A DNA stretch of 64,000 bases from Rhizodiscina lignyota (lineage: Eukaryota; Ascomycota; Dothideomycetes; Aulographales; Rhizodiscinaceae), in the NCBI GenBank assembly GCA_010015805.1, contig ML978137.1, positions 124,001 through 188,000 on the forward strand. The letters are read 5' to 3'. A program made the translations under genes and the position numbers. Below are positions 47,428-57,336 of this stretch, one piece after another (the stretch's first letter is position 1; each line of letters opens with the position of its first letter). Below the pieces are notes generated by a model that was not told the origin of the DNA, made no database searches, and worked only from the letters and a program-made list of their open reading frames with translations.

Positions 47428-49701
47428 CTAAACAATGCAGACTGGTATAAACCCTTCTCGGAATTCTTCAGTCATCAGCTCCCCATGCATGGCTCCAAAA
47501 GTGTAACATTCCCCAATAAAAGAAAATGTTCCCCCTATTTCATTCTCACGAAGAATGTAAGGAACTCGACCATGTTCCAATAACCAGACCGAGTCTCCCT
47601 GCTGTATGTCTACGTTCCCAATTCCGGCGAGGTACTGCCCTGATTCCTTCATAGTGCCAGTAAATATCTGTCGATATACTGTGCTCGCTTTGAGATGAGC
47701 GACGCTCTTAGCCTCTCTGACTAGGTGAGCCAGTGTTGTGAGTGGATCATTCTCTGTTGTAGATTTACTGGTCGATATCAGAAGCCACATCAAATACGAA
47801 AGCACGATGAAACGTAAATGTTTCTCATTGGTGAGGAGTTTTTCGGAAAGCTTCGATAGTAGCAGAGTTTGCGTGGGGTCCATTGGAGTTGTCTTAGCAA
47901 GAAAGTGTGATGCTAAGAGCAGCTCATCGAGGTTTTTAGATGCCCATTCCGGATCGTACATCTCCGAAAGATAATCTCTCATATTCACTCGCCAAGACTC
48001 ATTCATGACATGAAGCGCATAAAGAGATGAAACAGCTAAACAATCACCCACTACACCTATGCTGCGACCTCGAACTTTCAGTTTTGTCCCTTCAATCTGT
48101 ATTGGAGGAGCACTATAGCTTCCGATTAGGGTAGCATCGTAACTACCAAGAGTACCCGCGTAAAGAATTGTCGACGTCGGCAGAGCAACCGAGAAGTCAG
48201 GTACCCATGAAGGCAGTCGCGCATTTCGTTGCGTGTTTTGGAATTCGACGTGCGAGAGTAAACGAAGATCTGGCATATTCTTCAGGATGTAAGCTGCGGC
48301 GGCAGTGAATATTTCTGTTGTTGACGCGGAATGAATCTTCACCTTCCAGATTCTCCCTTTAAAGTCGGAGTAACGACTGATTATTCCAAGTATTGAAAAT
48401 ACTCGGTCCGCATCGAGGGTTGTCTCTCTAGCGCGGGTCCATTCAAGATATTCGAGCATTGTAAGAAGCAGCCACTGGTTGTGTCTCCGGTCCCCGTAGT
48501 GGATTGAAATATTCAGAAAGATCTTTGCCGTTGATATAAGCATGGTGTCTGAATTCCGGTGCAACGTCCCACCGGAAATCAAACAGTTGCAAGGCTGGCT
48601 CAGCTTCAAAGGTGGACTCCAGGGAAGATTGTAGCCGATTTATCCACGGTCTGAGAAAGTTAAGGCCATGAAGCTTGGTTCCATAACTCTACTCCCGCAC
48701 ATAACGACAATCCGTTCGGCCAGACAGAACTCCTGGCCTACCCAACATCTTCTGAACCATCGATTATGTTGAATGAATTTCATATATTCCTGCCAGATCA
48801 ATTGCCACCCGCTTTCGGACGGACTTGGGAAACCCAAATCACTCCAAAATTTTGAATCTGTTGGCTCAATGTCCTGGAACCGATCCAGATACTTCTCCAA
48901 GTTCTCGTCCTCGGACTTGCGCCTCACGAGCGTCGGTAGGATGACTTCTGTCATCTCGCAGAACACTGTGGATCGCAGCTGGTCACCTTTGCCTAACCAG
49001 AGGATAACCCGGCTTGCAAAGCTGTAAATGTCGCCCATAAGGTTGATCTGAGAGGCTTTCTCGGATTCATCTTTCTGATTAATGCAAATAGCATCAATCC
49101 ATATCGGCTCTTCTCCGACGTTGAACCCGTGTTCCACGTAAGTAACTAAAAAGTCGGAAAGATTCTGTTCGATTGGCACCAGACATGCATGCCTTAACAA
49201 GGCCTCTCCTACTGGAGTTCCCGAAATACGCGCGTGAAGCAGATATAAATCTAGCACCGTCTCCTGGATTACTGCAAGCTGGTAACGAACAGGAGGTGCT
49301 TCAGATTCAGCGGTAACATCAGCCTCGTCCGTTGCAGGGCCCCAAGTATAGGATAATGCCCGGTAAGGGCCGCATGTATCAAGATTGACAGTCTTCAAGG
49401 CGGCAAGAACCGTCCGACTGGTCCCACTGATCGAAAGTGGACGAAGGAGGCGAATCGACCTCCTATCGGGTAGTCGCTGGTGCAGATCTTTGTTTGATGT
49501 ATAGCGAGATAAATCCGTGTCTGAGTTTCGTCTTTTTGTCAAGTTTCCCAGTTGACTCCGGAGTGGTAGCAATCGTTTTCGTAACCAACGAGCGCTCTTA
49601 TCAGACGCTGGGACATCTGGTCTCCAAAAATCACCCTCAGCTGTTGTTATAAGAAGCTCACGACCTTCCAACATCTCCAAATCGGGTTGACGGGTTTGCA
49701 T
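47428..49701 (-). CDS. Heterokaryon-incompatibility (HET) domain protein, split by one stop
   Basis: From ATG 49701 the frame gives 353 residues, then one TAA at 48642-48640, then 403 more codons in the same frame to 47428. HET domain: YRALSYTWGPA (about 113-123), NLSDFLVTYVE, IWIDAICINQKDESEKASQI and VILWLGKGD. After the HET core, ERIVVMCGSRV precedes the break; DADRVFSILGI and the C-terminal WLLEHGRVPYILREN are normal HET-protein features. HET proteins trigger growth arrest or death on fusion with unlike strains. The stop could be removed by a short unseen intron (CCTTAACTTTCTCAG looks like a branch and acceptor), or the gene may be interrupted. A neighbouring frame is also open across the break, which suggests a frame disturbance. 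Confidence 0.7.
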
Positions 49702-49730
49702 GCGGTATCTCTGCGGGTGCGCTGAATGTT

Positions 49731-50077
49731 ATATGGACATTCAAGCAAGCATGGGGAAGTGCGCGTGCTTCGGCGAGGGGCTGTGCACGCCACTTTTCTA
49801 GCATAGCCTTAAGGCTATGTTCAGTCTGCGAGTCCCCAGTCCTGGAAACTCCTAAATTTCGAAGCTAGGGCTGGAACTAGACTAAATTCAGGCTCCAGCT
49901 ACAACACGCTTAATCATACTAGATCTGGAGCCTGAAATTCAGGGCTGGAAACTTTGTGACTGAACATAGCCAGTAGTTAGGGCCAGCGCTTTCAAAAGTT
50001 AGAGATAGAAGCTATCATTATTTCTATTAGAGACTCTCATTATTTTAAATTAATTTACACCGAAAATCAAGTTACTG
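49731..50077. repeat. Direct repeat copy A (interrupted by a MITE)
   Basis: Shares sequence with 54000-54181 in the same orientation: ATTCAAGCAAGCATGG near the left end, GCGCTTTCAAA in the middle and CACCGAAAATCAAGTTACTG at the right end. Differences are mostly C/T and G/A transitions (for example GCTATC against GCCGTC). The 162-bp MITE at 49812-49973 is absent from the other copy. The copy starts 30 bp upstream of the HET start codon. An AT-rich stretch without genes runs on from it to about 50290. Confidence 0.85.
49812..49973. mobile_element. MITE, Tc1/mariner-like (TA target site)
   Basis: A 162-bp insertion with terminal inverted repeats GGCTATGTTCAGTC and GACTGAACATAGCC, flanked by TA on both sides (49810-49811 and 49974-49975). 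The matching site in copy B of the repeat is empty, which fixes the ends. Inner parts are also palindromic (AAATTCAGGCTCCAG against CTGGAGCCTGAAATT). It carries no coding capacity, so it would need a transposase from elsewhere. It lies in the promoter region of the HET gene. Confidence 0.85.
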
Positions 50078-50328
50078 GTTCGTATTACTATATTAGTAGA
50101 CCTAGTGGTACTTAAAGACCTATAATTCTCAGCTATACTAAGGTTAATAGATCTTAAAATTCATTTAACGACATCGTGTCAAATGAAAGTGTTAAAAGGT
50201 CATATTATAGAAGAAGCCTAAGAAAATATATACTACGTAACGACTGTAATACTAATCGATTAAGGAACGCCTTTGAAAATCAGTCTACAGCTGGACCAAA
50301 TGTCCAACCACGACCGTCTACTCTAGCC

Positions 50329-53081
50329 TCAAATCGTCTTGTTGCACGGATAGTTCAATGGCACCGAGCCAACGAATGGCAACGGCTGGATAGAGCCCCA
50401 CCAATCATCAAAAGTGCAAACCGGAAAAGAAACAAACCCTGGGGCTCGCACTCCGTCTGAGAACGGTATGTTGCTTGTTTGGCCGCCGGCAGTTTCGAAG
50501 GATGGTTGATCTTGGGGTATGTTGAAGCCGTTCCCGTGCGCGTTGAAGCCTTCGACGCTGGAGATGACAAGGTCGTCGATGGTAAGGCCGCCAAAGACCG
50601 TTGAGTCGCCTGTCAGTGTTTTACGTGATCCTCCGGGCATCGGCCCTTGGCTGAACGGGCCAGCACCGAAGAGGGCGTAGACCTTTCCGTTATAATTCAC
50701 GATGAGGTCGTCGGTAAACCTCTGCAATTGGATTAGCGGTTTCTTTTCAAAGGAGATGACATCGCTTACTTTGTCGACCTGATCGCTGGAGTCATACTGT
50801 ATGATTGCAGGGAAAACTTCGTTCGTGAGGTCTGCAGCTGGACTCCACGCAATTTTCACCATCTGGGAATAGAAGATCTTGCGAAAGTTGGCTGCAACAT
50901 CTACAGAGTCCACATTGCTGTCAATTACTCCGGTGGTCGGGTCAATAATGTTACGCCACGGATCAGCGAGCCAAACACCATTGTCGATGATGTCGGAGAG
51001 AAATATATTCTGTCCCGCGGCAGATTGGTAGAAGCCGTCTGAGAACAGGCCCTTTGACAGACTGGAATATGTTTCCGACAGTTTGATGATGAACTGCTGG
51101 AGGCCCGACTCGATATCATTTTGAGCAAGCCATGCCTGCTGCTCTCTGTCCCCTGTTGTTAGCCTAAGTGGTCTGACGTCTTCTGGTCTGAGGGCACAAA
51201 CTTACGTTGGCAATGAATCCTTTGCGATTGCGATACTTGCGCTCGTCGCTGCACTGATCGCACTGGCGCCTTTGTCCACGGCCTTTTTGGCGACATCGGT
51301 CGCCTCTTTCGCAAGCAAGATACCAGTGCCCGCAGCAAAGCCGATTCCTGCTGTAGCAACACCAACAATTCCCACAACGACGTCTAGAATTTGCTTCGTA
51401 AAGTCTTGCGGTGCTTGGACCTGCACAGTGAACGTGCTAGTGAACGTGCCTTGGCCGAGTGCAGAGTCTGCCGCGGCATTCGATATGGCCTGAACAAGCG
51501 TGTTGAGGTACTATGCTGTCAGTAACGGTTTTCGAATCGTCCTCTGAGGATACTAACGTTGTGAAAGCCCGAATAAGATTGGAGAATCACGAATCCAGCG
51601 GGCGTATCTGCCTCGTCACAATTGAGGCCAGCTCCACAGTCATCCTGGACAAGTCCGCAATCCCAAACTTGGTTCGCATGGAAAAAGTTCACCGTGAACT
51701 GGTCGATAGGACCGGCAAAGTTCGAACCGGGGAATGCAGTCTTTATGTCCTGCAAGCCTCCGGTTCCGTTAGCAGCGTCCCAAAAGTCCGGGAAGTCGGA
51801 GGCTATGTTGACCGCGCCTTTCTGTCGTTAGAATTGATTTTTCATTCGGGCATCGAACTGCTTACTGTTCAGCTGATCGCACTTTTGCTCGATCTGGTCT
51901 CTAGATGGACGTCCAGTCGTGGGAGCCGGGGGCGGTAGCTTGGGTAGTTGACCATTGCATGGCTTTCCTACCTGCCGCGGAGATTAAAACGGGCTCATCA
52001 GAAGATTCTTGAGTAATACTCACAGTGCCTTCTATAATTAAAGTTGTATTATACACTGGGTTGTTGTCCTTCAATCCGTCACTGATTGTACCAGTGATTT
52101 CGATTTTAACTAGTTCGACATTAATTCATGCAAACGAAGAATGATTTCAAACGTACGGGGAAGTGATTCGTCGTCTCCAATTTCGAAGCTTGCTACCACT
52201 GACGGAGGGTCAGAGACACTAACAGCTGGACCCGTTACACCAACAAACTGGATGTCCCAGGACTTGATGTCAGTTTGCACGACGGTGTAAATCCGCCACT
52301 GCGTGAGCTGCGAAAATAGCTGAGGAAACGTGTTCTTGTCCAGCGTCATCGAGATAGTAGTTTGCCCTTGTTCGCTGGTCAGGGGAAAGGCCACGGCACC
52401 ACCGAAGGGCGCTGGACAGTCGTCCGCAGGCGCAGGAAGTGGTGGAGCTTCAGGACTAATTGGATACGGACCATCTCCAAGCGGGCTGTCGGGAAAGGCC
52501 TTGCTGGTCAAATTATAAAGCTGGCCCTCCGTGACGACCTGGCCGCCGTAGAAGCCTTTCTTGACGCACTGCTCCGTAATGTTTCTGAAAGAATCAGCGC
52601 ACGTGTCCGCATCGGAAGCAACCTGGCCTGAAACTTGGAAAAAGCAATAACCGTGATCACAATAGCTCGAACCGAAAGTGCCTCCTAAACAGGTGGCGAG
52701 GATCGCATTGTCGATGAGCGTGCCTAGGTCGTCTGCTGAAGGAGCGTCGCTTGGTTCAGGTTGAAAGCACTGTACACCGGGTGCCGCTGGCAAGAGTGGT
52801 AGGATAACATCGGATCTAGAGCTAGTGGTAGTACTGATGGTAGGGCTTGTAGCGACAAATGGAGTGGTGCCATTTGTAGGAGGCATAGTAGTGGTAGGGT
52901 CTGCTGTAACGAGAGGAGTGATAACGCTATCGGTAGGAGATGGAGTGGTTGAGTTTTCTGGAACGAGCGGAGTAATGACGGTACCCTGGCGACGTTGTAG
53001 GTTATAGTCTTGTCCAAGCACTGCTGCTTGAGAATAGAGTATAAAGCAAAAGAGCGAGGCGGCTCTACAGAAGGAAGGCAT
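50329..53081 (-). CDS. Large secreted protein of unknown function with a hydrophobic helix
   Basis: Exons 53081-52157, 52109-52024, 51971-51866, 51817-51558, 51510-51206 and 51145-50329 give 832 residues. Signal peptide about 1-23, then QRRQ at 29-32, a Kex2-like site. Residues 33-100 are Thr/Ser/Pro-rich with VITPLV repeated, a probable O-glycosylated stalk. A Cys-rich module spans 105-195 (C105, C131, C141, C146, C161, C172; SYCDHGYCFFQ, CADSFRNITEQC, FYGG). A second part (CDQLNSAVNIASDF, WDCGLVQDDCGAGLNC) precedes a hydrophobic helix at 500-526 (VVVGIVGVATAGIGFAAGTG) and an amphipathic Ala/Lys helix. The C-terminus (about 560-832) is soluble-looking. No known enzyme motif. It lies between two direct repeats. 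Confidence 0.72.
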
Positions 53082-53118
53082 ATCGAATCAAAACAACAAC
53101 AGAGAAACCAGAAAGGAA

Positions 53119-53175
53119 TAGGAAACTAGGAAACTAGGAAACTAGGAAACTAGGAAGAATAGGAAGAATAGGAAA
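53119..53175. repeat. Tandem repeat in the 5' leader of the 832-residue gene
   Basis: Four copies of the 8-mer TAGGAAAC (53119-53150) pass into two copies of the 9-mer TAGGAAGAA and a partial unit. It lies 38 bp upstream of the start codon on the transcribed side, so it would form a pyrimidine-rich leader or core-promoter tract. Confidence 0.9.
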
Positions 53176-53999
53176 TTGAGCAAAAAAAGTGAGAGTTCGT
53201 TTGCACGACTTGGAATATCTTTTCCTCAACATGTTAACGGTAGACAAGAGCTTATATATAATATCTATGGGCGTAGTGCACGTAGAGCGAAGAAGAGGGC
53301 GACGAAGCTTGCCTTAATGTAGTATCAAAATTCTGGCCTGGCATCATGGTTCGGCAATAAGTCGCGTGGTACCTAAGTATTTAGTCTAATTCAGCCTCAC
53401 CCGGACTTTAGTCAGGAACCAACATTCAATCGAGCTTCAATCCACCTATCCAGATCGAATCAAAAATCCAGATTCATTACGTACAATGGTCCTTGCAGGC
53501 GGAGCGATCGCTTGATATCACCTAGCGCATCGGCCAGACCGTGGGCGGATGGGTGCACGATACTCTTGAGCAATCCTCCGTGGAGGCCAGCGAGCCCAGG
53601 AGATGGTGACTTCGAGATTTACGTTGGTTTAAGCTGCGGAAAATAGGCGGTGAAAGAAGTCTTGGGGACCAATCATATCCTCTTGTTTTAGAAATAGCTT
53701 AAGTAAGCAGGCACGTGGGCATTAGTCGAAGAGGTGATAGGGTAGACTCATTGTTGTACGCCACGACCGAGTCAACGTGGCTATATCAATAAACTAAGTT
53801 GGGACATGGGGTGCTTATGGCTGCGAGTGGGGTCTGTAATGTGACACCCACATGTAACTTTCCTACCCACGCTCAGCAAATTCCTCTTTTGGCGGTAAAC
53901 ACCTTCGTTCTTGGGGGCATACACACATAGTCTTCGAAGTCGTACTTGATATAAGCGCGTTTCAGGTTTTCGGTCGCCCGCCTTACAACAAAATATAGT
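53176..53999. other. Intergenic region, promoter of the 832-residue secreted protein
   Basis: No gene is seen. A TATATATAA-type string at about 53252-53262 might serve as a TATA element for the minus-strand gene, some 170 bp from its start codon. Confidence 0.5.
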
Positions 54000-54181
54000 A
54001 TATAGGCATTCAAGCAAGCATGGAGATGTGCGCGTGCTTCAGCGAGCAGCTGTATATGCCACATTTCCAGCATAGCCTTAGTTCGGGTTAGCGCTTTCAA
54101 AGTTGGAGGCAGAAGCCGTCATTATTTCCATTAGATATTGTTATTATTTTGAATTAATTCACACCGAAAATCAAGTTACTG
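54000..54181. repeat. Direct repeat copy B (empty MITE site)
   Basis: The uninterrupted counterpart of 49731-50077, about 182 bp. It reads AGCATAGCCTTAGTT where copy A holds the MITE. It lies just downstream of the GH127 gene. It has no TG...CA ends and no primer-binding or polypurine tract nearby. Confidence 0.85.
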
Positions 54182-54380
54182 AAAACCGTAGAAGATGCTT
54201 CGTGTATGGTTTATTCTTGGTTTTGTATAAATCCAACCTCGTATGATCGGTGGCGGCGAAGGCTGCCGTCCTCGTGCTATACCTGAATTCCGGCACTCAT
54301 CCTCGTTCTATTTAGAATAATGATATGGCACGATGATGGCCTTACTAGTAATACTCTGTAATTACCCTGTGTCTGGATAT

Positions 54381-56408
54381 CTACTGCAATATTCTCAGAC
54401 CAACTCTCATCATAGCCTTTCCCTCTCTATTCGCCCTTGCGTAGTATGGCACAAATCTCAATGTCTCCCGCCTCCTCGTCTTATCTATACTCCAAGAATC
54501 TGTCGGCCCGTCCGAGCTCGGGTTGTACCGCTCAGGAACTTTCAGAAAACCAGCTGCACCCTCCGCTCGAATACCGACAATCTCCTCGCCCTCAACGACA
54601 TCCTTGCGCAGTTCCTCTTGGAGATCACGCGTAGTGTCGAAAAGCACTGATTTGAAGTGGTCGGCTTCCCATGGATTATCCACATCCTCGGCGCAGTACA
54701 CTAGCGGACCACGAGCTACTGCGGCAATCCGCTGATTTGTGTAGAGGTGCGGAGAGAGAAGGCGTGGCTTGAGTGGTATACGTAAGGTGAAGGAAGCATT
54801 TGCGTGTAAGTAAGTTGGTGGTAGAAGAAGGTAGCCATCGTGCATCTCGGCGGCTGATAGCGGTGGATCGAGATACCACGAGGATGCCCACAATGGTATT
54901 CGCAAGCGGAGGGTAAGATCACTGCTAGTTGGTAGATTGCGGATGCTGAAACCGATGGTCCCGTCGCCGAAAGGCCAGTCTGTTGATTGTTCAACCTCGA
55001 CCTCCGCATCGCCCACCTTAAGATTCAGCGTCGCGCGTGTGTACAGGTGGACATTCACAGCCACTCTTTGATTTCCCATCTCTTGGGCAGTCCATAAATA
55101 TCCTCCAATTGAGCCGAGCAACCTCGTAACATTGGGCGGGCAGCAGGCACAGTCGAACCAATCTTGCCTCTCTGATAGACTGCTCTCGCCAGACCCCAGC
55201 TGGTTGACATACGTGAACTTCTTCCCATCGTGACTCATTCCAGTCAAGACGGCATTGTAAAGTGCCAATTCCATGGTGTCCGCATATTCAGCTCGCAGTT
55301 CCTGCGCTAGTATGCGCTCAGCTAACATGACAACGCCTATCCCGGCGCATGTCTCCGCGTAGCAGCCTCCTTCGTCCTTGGATTGCGGAAGGAAGTAGTC
55401 ATCACCGAAGCCTTCCCATTGATAAATAGCACCGATTCCACCCGTCAAGTACACTTTACGGCTTACCATGTTGGTCCACAGCCGCGTTAGCGCGTTCTCG
55501 TAGTTTTGTTGTGCTTTCCCTTCAAGCAACATCAGGTCCGCAACGGCGGTGAGAAGATACATAGCACGCACAGAGTGGCCTTCGATTGTTTGTTGCTCAG
55601 TGATCGGTAGGTGTGCTTGCTGATAACTGTATGGATCCCTCACAGGGTAGTGCTCTGGCCATTCGTAGGTATGCTCGCCGCGCTTCTCTCGCTCAATATC
55701 GTAATAATGCTTGCCTGTGCCACCACTGTTGCCATTTCCTCGCTCGGAGATGAAGTAATGTGCTAGCTGTAGATGCTCTGGATTATGCGTACGCTTATAC
55801 AGCCGTAAGAGTGCTAGCTCAATCTCGGGATGCCCTGGGTAGCCATGAATTTGGTCCGGAGATGGCCCAAAAGTGCGGTGCAGCAGGCCCACATACTTCA
55901 GAATCGGCGCCAGAAGCTGATCGTTATGGAAACAATGCTCGTGCGCCAAAGCTGCTTCGATGAGATGGCCTGCATTGTACAACTCATGCATGTCCCGCAG
56001 ATTTGTGAATCGCTGACCAGGAGCCACTACCGTGTAGTGTATATTCAGATAGCCGTCTTCTTGTTGTGCATTACGAATCATCTCGACTAACTCATGGACT
56101 GCAGCTTCGACTTCATCAACGCTCTTCCCTTGCTCTTTCTCTTCAGCCAGGAAGTAACAGGCGCCTTCAATCCACTTGGCAACATCAGAGTCCCAGAACA
56201 GGTGCTTTGGTACCGGCCATGAAGCTGGCGGATCATCGTATATGGGTTTCCATTTTAATTTGAAGGCGTCATAGCGACCAGTCCCCTTGAGCATATGGAG
56301 TTGAACCGGTAGCGTTACTCGACGGACAGTAGTACGACGATTGCCCCAGAAGGAGGAGTCTGGGAAATTTGTGTAACGATATGTTGTTTGAGGGTTCGTA
56401 GAGGCCAT
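54381..56408 (-). CDS. Beta-L-arabinofuranosidase (GH127, DUF1680 family)
   Basis: A single exon of 675 residues, normal for GH127. The enzyme releases L-arabinose from beta-linked arabinooligosaccharides through a zinc-bound cysteine nucleophile. Glu352 and Cys354 in CYAETCAG and the CACCPPN motif (C422, C423) match the Glu-Cys and Cys-Cys set that binds zinc and attacks the substrate in the bacterial founding member. Other family marks are NAQQEDGYLN, LYNAGHLIEAA and KVYLTGGIGA. There is no signal peptide, so it probably acts inside the cell on imported oligosaccharides. It is transcribed divergently from a sugar transporter. The upstream ATG choice is simple: MASTNPQTTYRYTNF starts right before the conserved region. 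Confidence 0.95.
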   Translation of the reverse strand: MASTNPQTTYRYTNFPDSSFWGNRRTTVRRVTLPVQLHMLKGTGRYDAFKLKWKPIYDDPPASWPVPKHLFWDSDVAKWIEGACYFLAEEKEQGKSVDEVEAAVHELVEMIRNAQQEDGYLNIHYTVVAPGQRFTNLRDMHELYNAGHLIEAALAHEHCFHNDQLLAPILKYVGLLHRTFGPSPDQIHGYPGHPEIELALLRLYKRTHNPEHLQLAHYFISERGNGNSGGTGKHYYDIEREKRGEHTYEWPEHYPVRDPYSYQQAHLPITEQQTIEGHSVRAMYLLTAVADLMLLEGKAQQNYENALTRLWTNMVSRKVYLTGGIGAIYQWEGFGDDYFLPQSKDEGGCYAETCAGIGVVMLAERILAQELRAEYADTMELALYNAVLTGMSHDGKKFTYVNQLGSGESSLSERQDWFDCACCPPNVTRLLGSIGGYLWTAQEMGNQRVAVNVHLYTRATLNLKVGDAEVEVEQSTDWPFGDGTIGFSIRNLPTSSDLTLRLRIPLWASSWYLDPPLSAAEMHDGYLLLPPTYLHANASFTLRIPLKPRLLSPHLYTNQRIAAVARGPLVYCAEDVDNPWEADHFKSVLFDTTRDLQEELRKDVVEGEEIVGIRAEGAAGFLKVPERYNPSSDGPTDSWSIDKTRRRETLRFVPYYARANREGKAMMRVGLRILQ

Positions 56409-57336
56409 AGTTGATTGGCCTATGAATTGGAGCGGAGAATCGAAATAGACGATAGTATTCAGCGGCTTCGGAGCTGGCTTGCAAGTGCGGCTCTTAAGCC
56501 CAGAATTATTAAATTGGAAAGTCAGCGTTCTAGTTCAATCAGCAATTTCGTATTCCAGGCATCTCACTTCACCAATATGCCAATAGCACATTTTTCACGC
56601 TGAGGGGTCTGTTCAACAAAAGCAAGATTCGCACCTCGATAGTCCGAGAGGGGCAAAGGAAACAACTCCGTAGCAACTCACGTGCCGGGATTTGCACGGA
56701 AATATATTCGGATGTCCCGAACGAAGCCTCCGGGTTTCCCATGAGTTCTAGACCGATCAACGTCGACAGAGTTTCCAAGTTGGTGGGGATGAGGCAGATG
56801 TTGCGCAAGTGGCGCTGTAAGTGTTCAACCTTGCGCTTCCCGCAACGTAGCGAGAACCCGAACTCGCCAAATATTTCCACCAATGCAAGGGACCGTTACC
56901 GAGCAGAAAATTCTGTGAATCGCGATCTATAGTCCAGGACATGATCGTGGAAAGTTCGCTAAGGCAAAGTCGGTAATCGTTGGATAGCGTTACGAAGAGC
57001 GACAGCAAGAGGCGGCAAGCGTGAGACGAAAAAGAGCTTATGGCAAACAAGCCTTTCCAGCTCCTTGTCTCGGTATCAAAGGTCCCGCTACGAATGGCGA
57101 TCAGTTCCCAGCCAAGAAATATCTCCGGTGGAGAGCAGTCAGAGAAAAGCGATCACGATTAAACATACTGTAAAGCCAGTGTGGGGAATCCATGTGTACG
57201 GCATTCGTGAACGGAGAGCAAGTCAGGGCAGCAAACGTCAGATAGCCATCATCCCGAGCTTGTATAATAGAGCGCATTTGCACAATGTTGTTGTGCTCAG
57301 AGGAGCTCTTGCACACTTCCATCAGTCACCTGCATT
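56409..57336. promoter_or_regulatory. Shared divergent promoter of GH127 and sugar transporter
   Basis: 928 bp separate the two start codons, with no supported gene between. Two GTGGGG strings (56783-56788 and 57181-57186) fit the CreA carbon-repressor consensus SYGGRG, but such a short motif is expected by chance. The shared position suggests co-regulation by sugar availability (inference). Confidence 0.5.

Noticed and set aside
49731-54181. Direct repeats as LTRs of a retroelement
   Set aside because: No gag, protease, reverse transcriptase or integrase lies between them, the ends are not TG...CA, and the gene between them is an intron-bearing host-type secreted protein.
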